NCBI GenBank assembly: GCA_030710605.1
Contig: CP092872.1
Location: forward strand, 11,653,691-11,717,690
From: Cordylochernes scorpioides
Taxonomy: Eukaryota > Arthropoda > Arachnida > Pseudoscorpiones > Chernetidae
Reading direction: 5' to 3'
Length of the DNA stretch: 64,000 bases
The position numbers and the translations under genes are program-made. The notes below the pieces were generated by a model. That model was given only the letters and a program-made list of their open reading frames with translations. It ran no database searches and was not told the origin of the DNA. Positions 32,901 through 41,900 of the stretch are shown here, piece by piece (position 1 is the first letter of the stretch; every line of letters starts with the position of its first letter).

Positions 32901-35900
32901 TAGTACTCCGTGTCATAGTACTGCTGTAGTGACTTAATACTATCTATAAATACAATACTATTCTCCTCCTATCTCAGACCAGGAGCTAACAGTGGCCATG
33001 CAGGCGTTATCCCAGGTAGTACTCCGTATCATAGTACTGCTGTAGTGACTTAATACTATCTACAAATACAATACTATTCTCCTCTTATCTCAGACCAGGA
33101 GCTGACAGTGGCCATGCAGGCGTTATCCCAGGTAGTACTCCGTGTCATAGTACTGCTGTAGTGACTTAATACTATCTACAAATACAATACTATTCTCCTC
33201 CTATTACAGACCAGGAGCTAACAGTGGCCATGCAGGCGTTATCCCAGGTAGTACTCCGTGTCATAGTACTGCTGTAGTGACTTAATACTATCTATAAATA
33301 CAAGACTATTCTCCTTCTATCTCAGACCAGGAGCTGACAGTGGCCATGCAGGCGTTATCCCAGGTAGTACTCCGTGTCATAGTACTGCTGTAGTGACTTA
33401 ATACTATCTATAAATACAAGACTATTCTCCTCCTATCTCAGACCAGGAGCTGACAGTGGCCATGCAGGCGTTATCCCAGGTAGTACTTCCGTGTCATAGT
33501 ACTGCTGTAGTCACTTAATACTATCTATAAATACAAGACTATTCTCCTTCTATCTCAGACCAGGAGCTGACAGTGGCCATGCAGGCGTTATCCCAGGTAG
33601 TACTCCGTGTCATAGTACTGCTGTAGTGACTTAATACTATCTATAAATACAAGACTATTCTCCTCCTATCTCAGACCAGGAGCTAACAGTGGCCATGCAG
33701 GCGTTATCCCAGGTAGTACTCCGTGTCATAGTACTGCTGTAGTCACTTAATACTATCTATAAATACAAGACTAGTCTCCTCCTATCTCAGACCAGGAGCT
33801 GACAGTGGCCATGCAGGCGTTATCCCAGGTAGTACTCCGTGTCATAGTACTGCTGTAGTGACTTAATACTATCTATAAATACAAGACTATTCTCCTCCTA
33901 TCTCAGACCAGGAGCTAACAGTGGCCATGCAGGCGTTATCCCAGGTAGTACTCCGTGTCATAGTACTGCTGTAGTGACTTAATACTATCTATAAATACAA
34001 GACTATTCTCCTCCTATCTCAGACCAGGAGCTAACAGTGGCCATGCAGGCGTTATCCCAGGTAGTACTCCGTGTCATAGTACTGCTGTAGTGACTTAATA
34101 CTATCTATAAATACAAGACTATTCTCCTCCTATCTCAGACCAGGAGCTGACAGTGGCTATGCAGGCGTTATCCCAGGTAGTACTCCGTGTCATAGTACTA
34201 CTGTATTGGCTTAATACTATCTATAAATACAATAATATTCTCCTCCTATTACAGACCAGGAGCTGACAGTGGCTATGCAGGCGTTATCCCAGGTAGTACT
34301 CCGTATCATAGTACTACTGTTGTCTTAATACTATCTACAAATACAATACTATTCTCCTCCTATTACAGACCAGGAGCTGACAGTGGCCATGCAGGCGTTA
34401 TCCCAGGTAGTACTCCGTGTCATAGTACTGCTGTAGTGACTTAATACTATCTACAAATACAAGACTATTCTCCTCCTATCTCAGACCAGGAGCTGACAGT
34501 GGCCATGCAGGCGTTATCCCAGGTAGTACTCCGTGTCATAGTACTGCTGTAGTGGCTTAATACTATCTACAAATACAAGACTATTCTCCTCCTATCTCAG
34601 ACCAGGAGCTGACAGTGGCCATGCAGGCGTTATCCCAGGTAGTACTCCGTGTCATAGTACTGCTGTAGTGGCTTAATACTATCTATAAATACAATACTAT
34701 TCTCTGTACGACAATACAAGCTTCCGGACAGCCCTTCTACAGGTATAACTACGACATCGTTACACCCGAAAGATTCTATTGTCATGATAAAAAAAAACTC
34801 TTTCCTCGGCGATTGGTCTTTCATTTATTATTTTACTGAAGGGATTATAATATTGACAATTATCTTTATCATCATTAAATTAGCGCTATCTATTGATGAA
34901 AATAATATTGTTGTTGTCGTGTCCAATGAAGAGCCTCAGATGTCTCCATGCATCTCTATCACAGCAGTCACAATGTCCACTATTTTTGGAAAATGGGTGC
35001 CGTTGCCACGTTAGTCATCTTGGAAACGAACCAGAATTTGGTCGAATATTCCAAGGGTCCAGGGGGGACCCAAGGGAGGTGTGGTCGGACCTCCCCTTAC
35101 GCTATTTTTCTTTTATAAACTATATATATGATTAAGATTATTTTACAGATCTTATTTTTAATCTAATCGCAGAATAAGATCTGTATAAATAATCTTAATT
35201 ATATATCAAATATAAAGCGTTAAAATTATATTAACTATCCGTATATAGATAGAGGATTCATTTGAAACCTTTAATAATCAAAAAGGTGGCTGACTTATGT
35301 GTTTGGTAGAGGAGTAGAACACAAAATTCGACAATCCCAGCTGAGATCGAATCCCACCTTAAACACTTTTTTCAACTTCAAAAGCCCATGATAAGTGTAA
35401 GTAACAATAGTGAGCTCTCTAGCACACTTGTAAGTTCAAAAGTCGAACTATTATTATTTAACAGTTGGGAGAGACACGCCATATCCACAATTTGGATAAT
35501 TGCGTGTATATTTTAAATTATATACAATTAATACAATTGAACATTGGAAATCATTAAAATTAAACGTTCAATGTCAAATTTTACATATAGCAATTATAAG
35601 TAGTAGCTTGAAATATGTACAGTCAACGCTTTCGCCTCAAAATATACATTCTGCAGAATCTATTAAACTTGATGTATTGGTCTTTATTGCAAGCAGCTTG
35701 TTTTGTATTAGTCAGGTAAAGTTGGTTTTCTTCCCTTAGATCAGAAGTTAATGGACAGTCTATCAGAAGATGTTCAGGGGTTTGTTGTTCGTTTCCACAA
35801 GTGCATGCAGGTGAACCAATTTTGCCAATTCTAAACAAATATGTGTTGAAGTCACCATGTCCAGTAAAAAATTGAACGTTATAGAAGTTGGGTTGAACAT

Positions 35901-38900
35901 AGTTAGGAATTCTTAAAGTATCAAAGAATCCCTTGAAATTATCATTAGCACCTCCATAGTATTCCTCAAATTTCTGGTTTATAAAATTAGATATCATTTT
36001 TCTTTTAGTTGGATCTGATTTTTTTGTATCCAATATTCATTTTTAGTATATTTGTTTCAATAAAATCCGTGAGCTTTAGTGTTCTAGCAACAATATGAGT
36101 ACAGTTTGAAGATGTTGAATTATAAACCTGTGTACTGTGCTTCAAAATTTTGTACTGCAGAGAATTTAATTTATCTTTGACTTTTTTGGGTATAAAGTTG
36201 TACCAGATCGTGGAACCATAAGTTAGTGAACTTCGAAACAGTGTCTTATAGAGTTCTATTCTTCTTTTACTGTCCAGTCCCCATGCTTTCCCGGTTAATC
36301 CAATTAGGTATCCACTAGCTCTATTTGTCTTAGTAATAATCTCATCAATATGGGGCACAAAATCCAATTTGTTTTCATTTCTATGATTTTTAAAAGTTAT
36401 TCCCATAATCTTCAGTTTTTCTACCCGATTGGCAGTGATAGTGTTAGGAATTTTTGCAGCTATTTTGCTATTAAACAAGTATAAGATTTTCGTTTTCTCT
36501 TCAGATACGGTCAACTTATTGTTCCCACACCAGTCTAATATTCTCCCCATGACCTTTCCTGTTGTATTCCGAAGTTCTGTCAAGTTGTTTCCCCAACATA
36601 TCACAGTTAAATCATCCGCATAAGCAATGATTTCACTGTTTGATTCTGAATAGTTATTCAATAAATCATTTAGAATAATATTCCATATTGTAGGGGATAT
36701 AGGCCCACCCTGTGGGGACATCCCTTGCTTAATTTTTTGTGGGTTTCATTTGATGAGTATCTAAATCTCACTCTTCTATTATTAAGAAAAGACTGTAGTA
36801 GTTTTATTATTGAAGCTTGAACGTTGTCCTCATCTAGTCTTTTCAGCACCATCGGCCACCATGCATTGTCGAACGCTCCACTTATATCAACTGCGATTAT
36901 AGCTGTATATTCTTTGTTTTTATGTTCTAGAGCTATTTTGACAATTTCATTTAATGCAGAGAAAGTAGATCTTGATCTTCTAAATCCATGTTGCGGATTG
37001 TTAAGCAGATTTGAGTCTTCATAAAATTTTATTAGTTTGTTGTTAATTATTTTTTCAAATATTTTGGAAATGTTTGAGTTGAGACAAATGGGTCTGTAGC
37101 TTTTATAAATTTTCATGTCTGTTTTACCTGGTTTGGGAATAATTATTACCTCAGATTTTTTCCATTCATTCGGAAAATAATTTAAATCTAAGCATTTTTG
37201 AAATAGTTTCACCAGTATTGGAACTATTAGTTGTTTAGTATGTTTTATCATATTGTTAGAAATATTATCAATTCCAGGCGTTTTCTTTGAGTTTAGCTCA
37301 TCAATTATTCCATTTACTTCATTGGGCGTTATTATTATATTTTCTTTATTATGAAATCCTAAAGTATCGTTCCTTAGTTCTACTGTGTCTTCTGGAATCG
37401 TTCTTCATCTTTATTCACTTCTAAGATTTCCAAAATGCCCTTTCGGTTAGAACCGTTTTTAATATTTTTGTATACCCTGTATAAATTTCCATATGGGTTT
37501 TTTGATTTGATGTCCTCTAAGAAAAACCTCCAAGACATTCTTTTAGCCTTATTTATTTCCCTGACGTATTTGTTTCTTGCACTTTTATACTGTTGTTGAA
37601 TATAGATAGAGGGATTTTTCGCCCGATAATAAGAGTTACGGAGGTATTTACAATAGCTCTCAAGGCGGGTCAAGTCCGCGTTCCACCATCTGTTTATGTT
37701 GTTTTTTATTTGTTTGTTTTTTTCTTAGTTTAAGAGTATTATACGCTGCTTCAATGAGCGTGTTCGAAAGTTCTTTTACCGCGCTATCGACGTCTTTCCT
37801 TGTATTTGCTGTATCTAAAAAGTTTTCAATATTATTTTGATCTATTTTAATGAAATTCTGGGCAAAATTTGACCAGTTCACCTTTTCTTCACTGAATTTC
37901 CATGTGGAATAATTAGTAGCTGTGGTGAAATTGTCAGTTATATGTACTTCATAGATTATTGCTACATGATCAGAGATCTGCGATATTTGTTCTGTGTGCC
38001 AGTCTCTGATAGCTGCTATTGCTTGTTTGTTAGTCAGCGTCAGATCAATCACACTAGCATTTCGACATGTAGTGGATTTATTATTATGTATGATTAAGTT
38101 CGTTTCGTCAATGATGGGGATCAATCTATGCCCATTGTAATTTTTTGTAGAATCATACCATAATGGCGATCTGGCGTTAAAGTCACCACTTATAATTAGG
38201 GGCGTGTTTATAAATGTTTCAGTTAGTGATCTGAAGAATGTTTCGTGCTCCTTTCTCATAGAATTGGGGTGAATATAAATATTTGATATAGCAATTTTCT
38301 TACTTTCTGTTTGTATAGAAATGGTTGTGGCGAAGGAGTTAGTGAATTCTTTTATTAGTTTAATTTGTAACGCATTGTTTCTAACAATTATTGCTGTGTT
38401 TATATTTGGACTGTTTTCCTGATGATATATTATATTGTTTCCTGGAAAAATTATATCTTCTTTTATTTTATAAGGCTCCTGAATCAGAATTAAGTCTGTG
38501 TTTATGAATTTTTTGGATGAATATAGTTCACTCATGCAGGTATTGCTTTTCCTAGCATTTTGTTGAATAATTTTAATTCTATCAGTAGCTGTGTTTCTTC
38601 CATTCATATGCATTCAAATGGTGTTTTAATTATTGTTCTCCTCTTCTTGAATTGTTGAGTAATCGGTACGCTGCATCGTGTTTTTAATCTCTCTTTCGTA
38701 GATCGGGCACGCTTGGGTATTTGGTTTATGATCTAAATTTCCGTTCTTAAAATATGGGTGCTTGCAGCAATTGCTGCATCTTATTATTTCGGAGCAGTGA
38801 CGCTGTCCTTCCATTCCACATTTTACACATTTCTTTATATTTGGGCAGTTTCTGGTCCGATGTCCAGGGTGGAATAAATAACAGTTTTGGCATTGATCAA

Positions 38901-41900
38901 CAAGCACTTTGTCCCTAATATCGCACCGTTGGATATCATTTATTATTATTTTAATAATAGCATAGGCCCCCGGGGAGACCCTCAGAACTACATCTTGCTC
39001 AGCCTTTACAGATTTAATAGGAAATAAGATCTTGATCTCATTATTTAGTCCAGCAAGTTCTGGGTTCATCTCACAGATTATCGTTGCCAAATTTGTTAGA
39101 TCTGTTATTTTGCTAATCGACTTAACCAAAATTGTAGGATCTCTTAGTTTTGGCTTATATATTTTGCTGATTTGGTTGATTTCGTCAAGCTTCTTGAAAC
39201 TTTCAATCAGTTGGTCTATATTCTGATCATTAGGCAGTTTAAGGATCGTTCCTTTTGTTGTATTTATTATTTTATTGATTCTTGTTTTATTGCCCTCTTG
39301 TCTAAGAAATTTGATACCCTCATTTACCTTTTGTTGTACCTGTGATATTGCTTGATTTTCATTAGCTGTTATAAAAATGGTTTGTTCCTTAGTATTTTGT
39401 CGTACTTTTTGTGTAAGTAAGTAATCTTTATTTTTAGCCACTTCTGCATACGAATCTTTACTTAAACCCTGCCCAATTATCTTTGATAAATCGTTATTGA
39501 TAACCGTAAAGTTATTTTGCATACATTCTTCGATTTTGTTTATTTTCTGATCAATTTTAAGTGATTCTGTTATATTATCCTTTATCTGTTTTATTGTTCC
39601 CCTTAAATATCCTATATCTTGTTTATTTAATGTTTTTTGATTGTTATCAAATTTATCCGTAAAATATTTGCATAGTTCATCTAATCGTTCTACAATTAGA
39701 TCATTCATTTTCAAATTTTTACATATTTAATAATAAACCTTCGAAAATTCAAACAGCAATTGCCGATCAAAAGTTAATATTATTTTTGATTTAAGCTATT
39801 TATATATAAAATTTTAGTTTTATAACAGGCAAGGAAGAAGTTTTATAAACAAAGCTTACCGGAGTTAGCAGAGCCAAGCGACGCACGTCCGCACGTCCGA
39901 TAGAATTTTGGTATGTTTTTCTACATGTGAAAACACTGAAAGACTGTGGTCTGTACCACATGTACTTGGGGTAAGAAAATTAATACATCAAATGCGTAGA
40001 AGCCATTTGCACATCATCCAAGAACTGGTGTGAAGTATGGAACAAGCATCACTCACAAGAGATGAAGAGAAAAGATGTCTTGAGAAATCTATATGTGCAC
40101 AACTTCCAAGAACTGGTGTAGAACTGGAACAAGCACCACCACTCACGAGAGATGGAGAGAAGAGATGTCTTGAGAAAGCTAGGTGTACACAACCTCCAAG
40201 AACTGTTATGAAGTCTGGAACAAGCACCACCACTCACGAGAGATGGAGAGAAGAGATGTCTTGAGAAAGCTAGGTGTACACAACCTCCAAGAACTGTTAT
40301 GAAGTCTGGAACAAGCACCACCACTCACATGAGATGGAGAGGAAAAATGTATTGAGAAATCTAGGTGTTCACAAATTCCAAGAACTGGTGTGAAGACTGG
40401 AAAAAGCCTCACCACTTACGAGAGATGGAGAGAAAAGATGTCTTGAGAAATCTAGATGTACACAACCTCCAAGAACTGGTGTGAAGTTTGGAACAAGCTC
40501 CACCACTCACGAGAGACGGAGATAAAAGATGTCTTGAGACACAATGGAGAGAAGAGATGTCTTGAGAAAGCTAGATGTACACAACTTCCAAGAACTGGTG
40601 TAGAAACTGGAACAAGCACCACCACTCACACAATAAATGGAGAGAGTTTATCAGCGATTCACAAACCTTCAGTTATGTAAAAACGAAAAAACTAGTTTAT
40701 CTCTATTCTTTGTCATTTCTCATAAACCTATATGATAATAATCGTTGGGAGACTGACGCCATATGACGCTGTGTCACAGTGTCACATGGGCGAGCTCGAC
40801 ACAGTAGCCGCACTGAAGGAGCTCTACGTCTACGCCGCCACCTACCAGAACGAGGTAAGTCTTCCTGAAATCCCATGTGGTGTCCCACGATACTGGTAGC
40901 CATAAACCTGAGAGTATACCATCTTGTTTCTTTCTATTTAACCAAAATACAATTTCTTATGAGAAAGACACTTATAAAGAAGGTAACTACACAGATTGAA
41001 GATAGCTAGAAGTAGCATCTATAGCAACTATTCCAAACTATAATCCAAGAGACGATAAATACAAGTAGTGATAAATACTAATAAATACAAGTAGTGATAA
41101 ATACTTGTAAATGGAGGTCGAATGCGCGGCTAGTTAATTTGTTCAATTGGTCTTGTTACTTTTCTCTGAGAGTTTAAGCCACATATCTACATTAGGATTA
41201 TCAATTTATCATGGTCTGAAATAATATTGGTTAATGTTTATTTTAAAAGGTGGGCAATAAATTAGTCATTTTTGTGTAGCTGTGGTGGATGTTGAATGAA
41301 TCATGTGAACAAACACCACCACTCACATGAGATGGAGAGGAAAAATGTCTTGAGAAATCTAGGTGTGCACAACTTTCAAACTGGTGTGAAGTCTGGAACA
41401 AGCACCACCACTTACGAGAGATGGAGAGAAAAGATGTCTTGAGAAAGCTAGACGTGCAAAACTTCCAAGAACTGGTGTAGACTGGAACAAGCACACCACC
41501 ACTCACATGAGATGGAGAGGGAAAATGTCTTGAGAAAGCTAGATGTACACAACCTCCAAGAGCTGGTATGAAGTTCGGAACAAGCTCCACCACTCACGAG
41601 AGACGGAGTTTGTACAGCTGGTGGATGTTGAATGAATCATGTTTGTACAGCTGGTGGATGTTGAATGAATCATATTTGTACAGCTGGTGGATGTTGAATG
41701 AATCATGTTTGTACAGCTGGTGGATGTTGAATGAATCATGTTTGTACAGCTGGTGGATGTTAAATTAGTCATGTTTGTACAGCTGGTGGATGTTAAATTA
41801 GTCATGTTTGTACAGCTGGTGGATGTTGAATGAATCATGTTTGTACAGCTGGTGGATGTTGAATGAATCATGTTTGTACAGCTGGTGGATGTTGAATGAA

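Larger units (their letters stand above)
35600..39900 (-). mobile_element. Jockey-like non-LTR retrotransposon (LINE), nearly full length
   Basis: Minus strand within the penultimate plexin intron. ORF1 (39,714-38,626) and ORF2 (38,613-35,623) are in the expected order, with a 5' leader from about 39,900. The exact ends and target duplication could not be fixed. ORF2 has about four frameshifts, so this copy is inactive but not old. Confidence 0.88.
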
